DNA of 64,000 bases from Oscillospiraceae bacterium. Lineage in GTDB: Bacteria > Bacillota > Clostridia > Oscillospirales > Oscillospiraceae. The notes beneath the pieces were generated by a model, which saw only the letters and a program-made list of their open reading frames with translations, was not told the origin of the DNA and did no database searches. The stretch spans positions 62,001-126,000 of the forward strand of contig JAFTYM010000037.1 of the NCBI GenBank assembly GCA_017461585.1. The letters run 5' to 3'. Below, one piece after another: positions 44,640 through 52,590 of this stretch; the stretch's first letter is position 1; each line of letters starts with the position of its first letter. Made by a program: the position numbers and the translations under genes.

Positions 44640-45628
44640 CAAGCACACTTATACCCGGTATTTACACATCCTATGAGCTTTCAGGTGTGCGATACACGGG
44701 AAAAAAGGCAGGTACTGCAGGTTTTGTCTGGAAGGGCACGGAAACTGAGACACAGGTGTCACGTTTTACGGGTGCAAATCAGATAGCTGCAGTTTACGGT
44801 ACAGACAGCTCTGTGTATAAAACGTCATCGGTACTCTTTGCAAACGGCGCATCCTGCGTTAAGACTGTGCAGGTGATTGATGACTATTCAAACGGCTTTG
44901 AACTTCTGATGAAAGAGGAGGACGTTGCCGTCATGCTTTGCGACAGTGAGGACAGCGCCGATTTTGAGAGCATGCGTGATCACATTTTAAACGGCGGGGA
45001 AAATTTTAAATACCGCATCGGCGTCTGCGGAGCAGGGGGAGAAGTGGCGGATATGTGTGACGCGGCAAAGACTTTAAACTGTGAGAGAATGGTGCTTCTG
45101 CCCGATTTGAATGCGGCTTTTGCTCTTGCAGGCGTGATACTGGGTACGTCTGACCCCTCCCTTCCTTATAACGGAGCGGAGCTTTCGGGCGTTGAGGCAG
45201 ATTTTACATATACAGACGAGGAGGTAAATCTGCTCCTTGAGAGCGGTGTGACACCTCTTCGCACCGTCGGCGGTATATGCGAGGTTATAAGATGCGTCAC
45301 CACAAAGACAGAGACAGATGATATGTACGACACCACATGGCGCGATGTGAATACTGTCCTTGTGACGGACTATGTTATTTTGCAGATAAGATCTGTTTTA
45401 AAATCCATGTTCACAAGGGCGAAGAACACAGAGCGCACGAGAGGTGCCGTCAGAACACAGGTGGTAATTTCTCTGGAGCGCATGGCGGAGATGGGGATTA
45501 TTGAATCCTACGGCAATGTCACAGCCGAAAAGAGCGGCAATGACCCTTCCGTCTGTCAGGTGAATTTTGAGTTTACTCCCGCAGGCGGCATGCACAGCAT
45601 TGTCATCGCAGCGGGAATTACTGTTTAA
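44636..45628 (+). CDS. Contractile tail sheath protein (XkdK-like)
   Basis: 330 residues. N-terminal PGIYTSYELS, a central region with NGGENFKYRIGVCGA, and a C-terminal sheath fold with IETDDM-type linker followed by TDYVILQIRSVLKSMFTRAKNTERTRGAVRTQVVISLERMAEMGIIESYGNV. This is the clostridial/PBSX tail sheath family, so the tail is of the contractile (myovirus) type. Confidence 0.85.
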   Translation: MTSTLIPGIYTSYELSGVRYTGKKAGTAGFVWKGTETETQVSRFTGANQIAAVYGTDSSVYKTSSVLFANGASCVKTVQVIDDYSNGFELLMKEEDVAVMLCDSEDSADFESMRDHILNGGENFKYRIGVCGAGGEVADMCDAAKTLNCERMVLLPDLNAAFALAGVILGTSDPSLPYNGAELSGVEADFTYTDEEVNLLLESGVTPLRTVGGICEVIRCVTTKTETDDMYDTTWRDVNTVLVTDYVILQIRSVLKSMFTRAKNTERTRGAVRTQVVISLERMAEMGIIESYGNVTAEKSGNDPSVCQVNFEFTPAGGMHSIVIAAGITV

Positions 45629-45640
45629 GGAGGGGTAAAA

Positions 45641-46027
45641 ATGGCAATTACGGGATTTCCCACAAGCAGCGATATTTATCTTGAGGCTGAGGGCAGGAAA
45701 ATAGCCGTAGTCCAGAGCTACGCAGCGAGAGCAAAGCGTACGGCACAGACGGTTGAGGCGTTCGGAGAGAGCGAGCCTGTGGCAGCTTACGAGGGCGCAA
45801 AGAGCTATGAGATAGTTCTGACACGCCTTTACGCAACGGACACAGCCATAGCCGACGGAATCGACTTTTATGCCTTATCCGATTTCTCTCTCGTCATCGT
45901 AAAGCCCGACAGACGCATCGTCTACACAGGTTGCTGCTGGTCTGAGATTGAGGAGAGCGGTGATATCGGTGAGATGGTGGCTGAGAAGATAACCCTCACC
46001 GCCAAGAAGAGAATGGTGACAGACTGA
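45641..46027 (+). CDS. Tail tube protein (XkdM-like)
   Basis: 128 residues, beta-rich, with SYEIVLTRLYATDTAIADGIDFYALSDFSLVIVKPDRRIVYTGC. Size and place directly after the sheath match the tube protein of contractile tails. AAGGAGGGG precedes ATG. Overlaps the next gene by one base. Confidence 0.75.
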   Translation: MAITGFPTSSDIYLEAEGRKIAVVQSYAARAKRTAQTVEAFGESEPVAAYEGAKSYEIVLTRLYATDTAIADGIDFYALSDFSLVIVKPDRRIVYTGCCWSEIEESGDIGEMVAEKITLTAKKRMVTD

Positions 46028-46413
46028 TGAGAGAATTTGAAGTGGAGATCGACGGCGCGGTATTTACCGTTAAGCAGATACTGCCCGAAGATGACACATA
46101 CGAATACACAGAGAAGGTGGCAGAGCTCATAGCGCGAGCCTGCCTTCTTGCAGATGATGAGGCAGAGAAGAAGGCGAACGCACCGAGAAAGTACGATAAT
46201 CAGCCGTCTTACGACAGGGAGCATGAGAAGGTAACGGAGGTTTTTCGTGAAAAGGTCACGGAAAAGTATGTTGAAGGTCAGCTGGAAGATATCCGCAAGA
46301 CTTACACGGAGCCTATAGCGCCTTCTGTTAACTACCGCCGTCAGATAGAGGAGCTGTCCCGCTATTTAAGCCGCGACAGCCGCCGCTACGACGGCTATTT
46401 TGAAATGTATTGA
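46027..46413 (+). CDS. Putative tail assembly chaperone-like protein
   Basis: 128 residues, acidic and helical, with KVAELIARACLLADDEAEKKA and a C-terminal IEELSRYLSRDSRRYDGYFEMY. In related tails the chaperone (XkdN) and then the tape measure gene follow the tube. Here the chaperone-position gene is followed 11 bases later by the LysM protein, with no tape measure gene between. The function is inferred from position only. Confidence 0.45.
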   Translation: MREFEVEIDGAVFTVKQILPEDDTYEYTEKVAELIARACLLADDEAEKKANAPRKYDNQPSYDREHEKVTEVFREKVTEKYVEGQLEDIRKTYTEPIAPSVNYRRQIEELSRYLSRDSRRYDGYFEMY

Positions 46414-46424
46414 GGTGAGATGAT

Positions 46425-47000
46425 ATGAATTTATCACCTATGAGATATAAGTCATACGTCTGGGAGTTTAATCCCAAAGTATACGAGGTCACATATAAGC
46501 GGCACATCGTATCTCTTAAGCTTCCCCGCGGTGGCGGCGTTATGCAGGACATGGGCAAGAGCTTTAAGGTCTTTTCGGGGGAAGGTGAGTTTACAGGTGA
46601 GGGCGCTTACGATAAATTCCGTGAGCTCTCCAAGGTCTTTGAAGAGGGCGGCTCGGGAACGCTTGTTCACCCTGTGTGGCAGCTTACAAAGGCATATTTT
46701 GTGAGCCTTACCCTTCGTCAGGAGCCGAGGGAGAACTATGTGGCATATTCCTTTGAATTCTGGGAGGACTTTTCTGAAAGTACAGCCTTTGAGAAGGTCA
46801 GCGCAAACATCGTGCCCGGCGGTGTGGCAAGCGGAAGCATCATCGGCGGCGGTGACAGCAGCACATACACCGTGGTAAAGGGCGATACCCTTTGGGGCAT
46901 TGCAAGTAAATACGGCACCACGGCAGCAGAGCTCGTTTCCAAGAATCCGCAGATAAAAAATCCCAATCTCATCTACCCCGGAGATGTGATCAGGCTTTAA
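46425..47000 (+). CDS. Baseplate-proximal protein with C-terminal LysM domain (XkdP-like)
   Basis: 191 residues. Residues about 1-125 are beta-rich (YEVTYKRHIVSLKLPRGGGVM), then a Gly/Ser linker (PGGVASGSIIGGGDS), then a LysM domain TYTVVKGDTLWGIASKYGTTAAELVSKNPQIKNPNLIYPGDVIRL. XkdP-type proteins have this build and sit between tape measure and hub; the LysM may bind peptidoglycan during tail attachment. Confidence 0.8.
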   Translation: MNLSPMRYKSYVWEFNPKVYEVTYKRHIVSLKLPRGGGVMQDMGKSFKVFSGEGEFTGEGAYDKFRELSKVFEEGGSGTLVHPVWQLTKAYFVSLTLRQEPRENYVAYSFEFWEDFSESTAFEKVSANIVPGGVASGSIIGGGDSSTYTVVKGDTLWGIASKYGTTAAELVSKNPQIKNPNLIYPGDVIRL

Positions 47001-47010
47001 GGAGGAAGGT

Positions 47011-47946
47011 ATGACAGGTTATTTGACAGATTACAAAGGGCAGCGATTCAAGCTGCCCTCATTTATAAGCTGGGAGATAAACCACACAGACGGAGAGGAC
47101 GGTACAGACAGCTTTGAGATAAAGCTGCCTTACGATAAGAGCATGAGACAGACTTTGGAGGATGCTGTGAAGTTTCGCCTTGAATATGAGGGCGAGACCG
47201 TTTTTTGCGGTGTTGTGGACGAATATGAAGTGAAAATCAATCAAAACGGCATGACGGCAGCAGTCTCGGGAAGGGGCATGGGAGCTTATCTTCTGGATAA
47301 CCGCTGTGTTGGCAGGGAGTTTGTCTCCTGCACTCTTTCAGATATGCTGAGAAACTATGTTACGCCTTACGGAGTGAAAGTGGGCGAATGTGACAGCATG
47401 CCGCCCATGTACGGCTACAGCGTCTCCGTAAATGAAAGCTGCCTTTCCGCCCTTGCAGGCTACACCATGTTTGCAGGTGGGGTAACTCCGCGGTTTTCAA
47501 AGGAGGGGAAGCTGGTGCTCTCAGGGAAAAAGGGCAGTAAATACAAAGCGGATATGTCGAAAGTTACGGATATTACCCTCAGGTCACGCAGATACGGAGT
47601 TTTGTCGAGCGTGAAGGTGGTGACGACCAAAGGCGTTGTGCAGACGGCGGAAAATGAAAGCTTTGCCGCAAAAGGCGGCAGCGCCTCTGCCGTTGTGTCT
47701 GTTCCGAGAAAGACGTCATGGGATATGATCCGCTACACGGGAAATTATCAGCTTGAAAAGTCGCAAAAGGGCAGATACAGCCTTGAACTGACGGTAAACG
47801 AGCTGTTTCCCTGCTTTCCCATGGACGTGTGTATAATTGACTCGGACTTTTGCGAAAAGGGCGGGTATGTGGTATCTGAGACCTGCTGTTTCGGTGATGA
47901 AAACGGCTTCGGCACCACCGTAAAGCTTTATAAGGAGGATGCGTGA
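47011..47946 (+). CDS. Baseplate hub protein (XkdQ/gpD-like)
   Basis: 311 residues; beta-rich hub folds with SFEIKLPYDKSMRQTLEDAVKFRLEYEGETVFCGVVDEYEVKI, then YGYSVSVNESCLSALAGYT. It matches the late-control gpD/XkdQ class that forms the tail tip hub. AAGGAGGAAGG precedes ATG. Confidence 0.75.
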   Translation: MTGYLTDYKGQRFKLPSFISWEINHTDGEDGTDSFEIKLPYDKSMRQTLEDAVKFRLEYEGETVFCGVVDEYEVKINQNGMTAAVSGRGMGAYLLDNRCVGREFVSCTLSDMLRNYVTPYGVKVGECDSMPPMYGYSVSVNESCLSALAGYTMFAGGVTPRFSKEGKLVLSGKKGSKYKADMSKVTDITLRSRRYGVLSSVKVVTTKGVVQTAENESFAAKGGSASAVVSVPRKTSWDMIRYTGNYQLEKSQKGRYSLELTVNELFPCFPMDVCIIDSDFCEKGGYVVSETCCFGDENGFGTTVKLYKEDA

Positions 47947-48266
47947 TGTGGCTTACTGAGAGAAGAAAGGTTAAAAACAAAGAAAACATGACGGGTACGG
48001 TTACATTAAGCGGTGAAAAGTGCGCTGTTATGGATTTTTCGGAGCACCGGAATATTGCTGTGTACACTCCGGGCGGATATTGCTGGATGCCCTGCGTCGG
48101 CGATGAGGTGCTGGTTTTGAAAGACGGCGGCATCGTGGGAATGGAAAGCGAAGCTGCAGGGCTTTTGCCCGGCGAGGTGTGCATACGGTCAAACGGCGGT
48201 GCGGAGATACGCCTTTTAAACGACGGAACCGTGCACATCAAAGGAAAAATAATAGAGGAGGATTAG
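47946..48266 (+). CDS. Baseplate spike/gpV-like OB-fold protein
   Basis: 106 residues with an OB-fold pattern (NIAVYTPGGYCWMPCVGDEVLVL) and a repeated beta tail (SNGGAEIRLLNDGTVHIKG), as in gpV/XkdR spike proteins. It is short; no extended needle is present. ATG overlaps the preceding stop (TGATG), with AAGGAGG upstream. Confidence 0.65.
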   Translation: MWLTERRKVKNKENMTGTVTLSGEKCAVMDFSEHRNIAVYTPGGYCWMPCVGDEVLVLKDGGIVGMESEAAGLLPGEVCIRSNGGAEIRLLNDGTVHIKGKIIEED

Positions 48267-48269
48267 GCT

Positions 48270-48617
48270 TTGGAGCTTAAAATAGTGAACGGCGACTATG
48301 TGCCTCATGTTTCGGGAGGTTTTGAAACTGTGGCGGATCACGATGAAAAGCTTGCCCGCGTGCTGTACAAGCTCTCCTGCAGAAAGGGCGGCTTTGCTCC
48401 GTTTCCTGATCTAGGCAGCAGGCTTTATAAGCTCCTGCGTGAGAAAAGGGAGAGCCGCGAAACTCTGGCGAGAAAGTATATCCTTGAGGCGCTGGAGGAT
48501 GAGAGTGATATTATCCTCACATCGGTCGAGGTTTCCGACAGGGAGGGCGGACTTTTGGTGCAGGCAGAGTTTGAATACAGCGGCGGCAGCAAGTCGCTGG
48601 CGGTCTACTTGAGTTAG
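48270..48617 (+). CDS. Baseplate wedge protein (gp25/gpW/XkdS-like)
   Basis: 115 residues: KLARVLYKLSCRKGGFAPFPDLGSRLYKLLREKRE and a C-terminal VEVSDREGGLLVQAEFEYS resemble gp25-type wedge proteins. TTG start at 48270, eight bases after AGGAGG. Confidence 0.65.
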   Translation: MELKIVNGDYVPHVSGGFETVADHDEKLARVLYKLSCRKGGFAPFPDLGSRLYKLLREKRESRETLARKYILEALEDESDIILTSVEVSDREGGLLVQAEFEYSGGSKSLAVYLS

Positions 48618-48627
48618 GAGATGAATA

Positions 48628-49683
48628 ATGAAAACAGCAAATGAGATTTTTGAAGAGATGAAGGCTGTGTTTGAAGAAAAGTCGGGCTATGCAGTATCAG
48701 ACGGATGCGACATGGCGGTGAGAATGTATGCCGCCGCTGCACAGACCGAGGCTCTTTACATATACGCCGACTGGACTTTGAGACAGAGCTTTCCCCAGAG
48801 CGCCGAAGGGCAGTATCTTGACAGCCACGCTCTTGCCCGCGGCATCGTGAGAAAAGAGGGAAGCAAAGCAGCAGGTGAACTGGTGTTTTTCGTAAACAGC
48901 GCAGCGGTAAATGATATTCTCATCCCTGCGGGAACTGTCTGCATGACGGCAGACGGAGTGAGCTTTGTGACACTTGACAGCAGCATTATCCCCGAAGGTG
49001 AGAAAATCTGCACCGTGAAGGCTCAGGCACTTAGCGTGGGAACACAGGGAAATGCTGCAAAGAGAACCGTAAATTACATGACGGATGCACCCGGCGGAGT
49101 TGAGGGCTGTACAAACACCTATGCCTTCACAGGCGGTGAGGATGAAGAGAGCGACGATGAGCTGAGAGCGAGGATAATGGACTCTTACCGCGGTCTTTCC
49201 AACGGGGCAAATGCTGCGTGGTATAAGAAAAAGGCGCTGGAGGTGGATGGCGTTGCCGCAGCGACCGTTGTCCCTTGCGCAAGAGGTGTGGGTACGGTGG
49301 ATGTCATCATAACAGCAGAGGACGGAGTGCCTTCGGCAGAGCTTATTGCAAATGTGCAGAGCGCATTGGAAGCCGAACGCGAGATTTGCGTGGATGTATC
49401 CGTCTACGCACCCGAAACCGTATCATTAAGCATTGCAGCCGAAGTCAAGGTCAAAGCAGGCTACGAGCCGTCTGCGGTTTTGCAGAATGTAAAAACATCT
49501 CTTGAGGAGATGTTCGGCGGCGGTATTCTGGGCAGAAAGGTGTACTGCGCCGAGATATGCGACAGAATTTACCACACCGAGGGCGTTGAGAGCTACCGCC
49601 TTACAGCGCCTGACTTTGACTATGCGGCACCTGAAAATGTGCTGCTCTGTGCGGGAACGATCAGCGTTGGCAGGTGGGAATAA
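48628..49683 (+). CDS. Baseplate J-like protein (XkdT)
   Basis: 351 residues. Baseplate_J signatures: QYLDSHALARGIVRKEGSKAAGELVFF, IPAGTVCMTADGVSFVTL, GGEDEESDDELRARIMDSYRGLSNGANAAWYKKKALEVDGVAAATVVPCARGVGTVDVII. It forms the wedge ring that anchors fibres in contractile tails. It is immediately followed (zero spacing) by the next gene. Confidence 0.88.
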   Translation: MKTANEIFEEMKAVFEEKSGYAVSDGCDMAVRMYAAAAQTEALYIYADWTLRQSFPQSAEGQYLDSHALARGIVRKEGSKAAGELVFFVNSAAVNDILIPAGTVCMTADGVSFVTLDSSIIPEGEKICTVKAQALSVGTQGNAAKRTVNYMTDAPGGVEGCTNTYAFTGGEDEESDDELRARIMDSYRGLSNGANAAWYKKKALEVDGVAAATVVPCARGVGTVDVIITAEDGVPSAELIANVQSALEAEREICVDVSVYAPETVSLSIAAEVKVKAGYEPSAVLQNVKTSLEEMFGGGILGRKVYCAEICDRIYHTEGVESYRLTAPDFDYAAPENVLLCAGTISVGRWE

Positions 49684-50223
49684 ATGGGATATGCGGATTA
49701 TTTGAAGCAGATGCTAAGACCCATGGGTGTTTATCGGCTTGATGGTGGATATTCCTCGTCTGAGCTTGATGCCGTGGGAGACGCGCTGGATAAGGTTTGC
49801 GCGGAGCTTGATTTGCTCCTTGAGAGAAACGCTGATTATATAAAGCGGCTTGAGGCGCTGTTTCCTATTGTGGATTTCGCCTCAGGTGAAGCTGAGCGCG
49901 AAAGCAATGTGCTGACACTTATGTCTGTGAACGACGAATGGTCGGACAAGGCATCTCTTGAGGCGATTCTGAGCGCCTGCGGTCTTGCGGCGGATATTTC
50001 GGAGACGGACGATAAGTTTGTGCTTGAAGTGCGTTTTAAAGATATCCGTGGGGAGCTTACATCCCGTGAAAAGCAGGTGTGCAGGGATATAATGCCTGCG
50101 CACATTGCGCTGAGACTGATTTGCGACGGCCTTACGTGGGACAGAGCAGAGGAGCTGTTTCCCACGTGGGATGATTTTGACAACGCAGGTTTAACGGCAA
50201 GCGAGCTTGTAAAGCTTGCGTAA
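49684..50223 (+). CDS. YmfQ/gpI-like tail protein (DUF2313)
   Basis: 179 residues: YADYLKQMLRPMGVYRL, LDLLLERNADYIKRLEALFP, and the C-terminal WDRAEELFPTWDDFDNA fit DUF2313. In intact phages tail fibre, holin and endolysin genes follow; here a terminator follows at once, so this is the last gene of the module. Confidence 0.78.
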   Translation: MGYADYLKQMLRPMGVYRLDGGYSSSELDAVGDALDKVCAELDLLLERNADYIKRLEALFPIVDFASGEAERESNVLTLMSVNDEWSDKASLEAILSACGLAADISETDDKFVLEVRFKDIRGELTSREKQVCRDIMPAHIALRLICDGLTWDRAEELFPTWDDFDNAGLTASELVKLA

Positions 50224-50224
50224 G

Positions 50225-50258
50225 AATAAGCGGTAAGGTTTTGCCTTACCGCTTATTT
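50225..50258 (+). terminator. Terminator of the phage-like module
   Basis: AATAAGCGGTAAGG / CCTTACCGCTTATT, five-base loop, two bases after the last stop codon. Confidence 0.88.
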
Positions 50259-50370
50259 GTGTGGTGTGTGATTTGACGGGCGATTCGTGAATCGCCCCTA
50301 CAACATAATTTCCACATGTACGCGTTGTAGGGAACGGATTTATCCGTTCCGCTTTTTGGATCGTCGAGGA
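50253..50370 (+). repeat. 118-base direct repeat, copy 1 (with two REP palindromes)
   Basis: Matches 52196-52313 without gaps at about six differing bases. It contains GGGCGATTCGTGAATCGCCC (50278-50297) and GTAGGGAACGGAT / ATCCGTTCC (50327-50350). The two copies flank the HTH-AAA-CYTH gene in the same orientation. Confidence 0.8.
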
Positions 50371-50764
50371 CGCCGGTCCCTACAAGGTGCGCGCAACATC
50401 GTGCAAGCTTTCAAATAACAATTTTGCTGTCACCGCTGCACCTGTCTGAGCGCGGCGGCGAGCCCGGCAACCGGTGCTGCGATTGTTTGAGCCGCGGGGT
50501 CGAGGGGCTTGCCCTCGTGTCATTCTTTGCATACTTTCTTGGACAAGCAAGAAAGTATGGCGCCTCAGGCAGGACAAGCTAAAAATTTATGCCATGGTAA
50601 ATATCCCTCCACCATGCTAACGCATGGTCCCCCTCCCTTTAGGCAAGGGAGGCTAACGGGCGGATATGGAATCCGCCCCTACGAAATAGCATAAACATCG
50701 TGCGATATTACACACGGGACGGGAAACCCGTCCCCTACGAAACACAACAGCCCACTACTATACA
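50371..50764. repeat. Repeat block right of the phage-like module (structured element, minus strand, plus REPs)
   Basis: Reversed copy of the larger structured element at about 50385-50590, with hairpin CATACTTTCTTG / CAAGAAAGTATG (50530-50559). Then an ACCATGC / GCATGGT hairpin (50611-50628), CCTCCCTTTAGGCAAGGGAGG (50632-50652), a REP (50658-50683) and GGGACGGGAAACCCGTCCC (50716-50734). No gene. Confidence 0.7.
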
Positions 50765-50797
50765 CAAAAATCCCCCGACTTAATGTCGGGGGATTTA
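50765..50797 (-). terminator. Terminator of the HTH-AAA-CYTH gene
   Basis: On the minus strand AAATCCCCCGA / TCGGGGGATTTTT directly after the stop codon. Confidence 0.85.
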
Positions 50798-50798
50798 C

Positions 50799-52103
50799 TT
50801 ATATCTTCGCAAGCTCTGCGTTTTTATATGACGGGTCGTCGGTGACTTCGCGAATGACCTTGATCTTGTCAGGAAAGCTTATATTTGCGTCCTCTCGGCT
50901 GAGCTCTATCTCGATTATTGCCTTGTCCTGCCAGAAGGGGTAGACATCTATCTCAAAATACTGGTTTTCATAGGTGAGGCAGTATCTTGTTTTGCGAATC
51001 TGACGCTTTGAAGTGTCTGCATCCATGAGGAGCTTCAGATACTCCTCCTTTGAGAGACGGCGCTCTATCTCAACGCGCTTAAATCCCGATACGGTGCGTT
51101 TTACGGTCTGGAAGTATATGTAGTTTCCGCCGCAGCCGCGCTGACGGACTCTTACCTCATCGCTGCCATCAGATCTGAGATATGTCTGTATTATCTCGAT
51201 ACGGCTGCAGGCAGGGCACTCTTCCAGCCACTTTATGTCGGGATATTCGATGAGATATTTTCTCTCTATTTCGTAGGGTTCGGGCTCGCCCAGAAATGAT
51301 GAGATCTCGGTAATAAGACGCTTCATCTTGCCCTCGAAATCTTCTGAGTTGTCGATAACGCGAAGGTGGGGATGACCTGTCCATGCGGAGATGAGCTTGT
51401 CGTCCAGTACTGCCGCCTCTTCGGGAGTCTCCGTGCGTGCAGAGTTGTTTGCCGTGGTGTAAAACTCCACAGCGCCTTTTGCAGCTGTCACAAGGTGGAA
51501 AACGGCGTCATAGCTGTCGCGCATTTCAACTTCGCTGGTGCCGATAAACTGCAGAGCCTCGGCAAATTCTGCGTCGTTCATATATGCCTTGTTGTCAAGA
51601 CAGCCGCGGTCGCATACGATGAGGACTTTATCTGTGTTCATGGTGCGGGCAGCCTGCTCAAAAATCTTTTCCTTTTCTATCTGCAGCTTGAGCTGACATT
51701 TCTGATATTCAGCGTTGGAGCCGCATGTCCAGGGGGCAACACCGCCTGTTATAAGCTCGGTTGCGGTCTCGGGTATGAATAAAACTGTGTAGCCAAGGTC
51801 AGTAAAGGCGTTCTGTACCCAGCTCATGGCTGTGGATTTTCCCGCGCAGGGTCCGCCTGTGATGACGATTTTTGTTATATCCATGGTTTTATGTCCGTCC
51901 TTTAAAGTCATCAGCCCGTCCACACTTATGCCGAAAACCGCAGCCAGCTTTCTTATCATATTTGTGGTTGGCTTAGATTTGCCCGTCTCCCATTTTGAGA
52001 CGGCTTTGTTGGTGATGCCCAGCATGTCTGCCAGTTCTGCCTGCGACAGCCTGCGCTCCGTGCGAAGTTCTGTGATCTTATTTCCGAAAGTGTAGTCGTT
52101 CAA
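50799..52103 (-). CDS. XRE helix-turn-helix / P-loop (AAA_28) / CYTH triphosphate tunnel fusion protein
   Basis: 434 residues with three domains. HTH_3 in residues 1-65: ITELRTERRLSQAELADMLGITNKAVSKWETGKSKP. A P-loop NTPase in about 75-260: VITGGPCAGKST, with VCDRGCLDN and IGTSEVEMRDSYDAVFHL. A CYTH domain in about 270-434: the EIERKYLI (ExExK) signature followed by VRVRQRG and YFEIDVYPF. AAA_28-CYTH pairs occur in TTD14-like proteins; joining an XRE repressor to them suggests a nucleotide- or polyphosphate-sensing regulator, but no substrate is known. TTG 52103 lies five bases after AGGTGG; GTG 52112 overlaps that site. Flanked by 118-base direct repeats. Confidence 0.82.
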   Translation of the reverse strand: MNDYTFGNKITELRTERRLSQAELADMLGITNKAVSKWETGKSKPTTNMIRKLAAVFGISVDGLMTLKDGHKTMDITKIVITGGPCAGKSTAMSWVQNAFTDLGYTVLFIPETATELITGGVAPWTCGSNAEYQKCQLKLQIEKEKIFEQAARTMNTDKVLIVCDRGCLDNKAYMNDAEFAEALQFIGTSEVEMRDSYDAVFHLVTAAKGAVEFYTTANNSARTETPEEAAVLDDKLISAWTGHPHLRVIDNSEDFEGKMKRLITEISSFLGEPEPYEIERKYLIEYPDIKWLEECPACSRIEIIQTYLRSDGSDEVRVRQRGCGGNYIYFQTVKRTVSGFKRVEIERRLSKEEYLKLLMDADTSKRQIRKTRYCLTYENQYFEIDVYPFWQDKAIIEIELSREDANISFPDKIKVIREVTDDPSYKNAELAKI

Positions 52104-52195
52104 GCTTTCCACCTCTCTTTGTCTGTATTATACCTGCAAAAAATTCTTTGGACAAGTGGCGGAAAGTCGAATATCGGTAGAAAGTTGATTTGCCA

Positions 52196-52313
52196 TTATT
52201 TGCGTGGTGTGTGATTTGACTGGCGATTCATGAATCGCACCTACAACATAATTTCCACATGTACGCGTTGTAGGGAACGGATTTATCCGTTCTGCTTTTT
52301 GGAGCGTCGAGGA
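52196..52313 (+). repeat. 118-base direct repeat, copy 2
   Basis: About 95 per cent identical to 50253-50370 by eye, same orientation, no gaps; includes a GGCGATTCATGAATCGC palindrome and a GTAGGGAACGGAT palindrome. Confidence 0.8.
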
Positions 52314-52590
52314 CGGGTGTCCGTATTTCAGGCGGATATGGTATCCGCCCCTACGGACACGCCAACAGCTCAATGCGTAGTTTATACAAACGTGACGTCG
52401 CCCACGACGTCACGTTTTTTGTATTTGTGGTAATAATATTACCTTGTTATGCCTGCGGCGCCATACTTTTATTGGGCAAGCAAGAAAAGGCAGGTCGTCG
52501 GCAGACATGACAAAGCTGTCGCATATACAAATACAACAATTATTGCCCTTGCATATGATTTATGTTATTCTTTTATCGGAGGCGATTTTT
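52314..52590. repeat. REP, orphan terminator and fragment of the structured element
   Basis: REP at 52331-52356 (GGCGGATATGGTATCCGCCCC). A 13-bp stem AAACGTGACGTCG / CGACGTCACGTTT with T6 (52388-52420) is a plus-strand terminator with no plus-strand gene upstream. At 52445-52525 lies a degenerate piece of the larger element (GCGGCGCCATACTTTTATTG, GGCAGACATGACAAAG). Confidence 0.6.

Noticed and set aside
38348-50798. Complete inducible prophage with att sites
   Set aside because: No integrase, repressor, lysis or replication gene and no matching core repeats at the module ends; repeats on each side are of the general genomic families.
52444-52590. N-terminal extension of the FliB-like protein
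   Set aside because: The extra 49 codons are translated repeat sequence; a proper ribosome site and the conserved Cys region start at GTG 52591.
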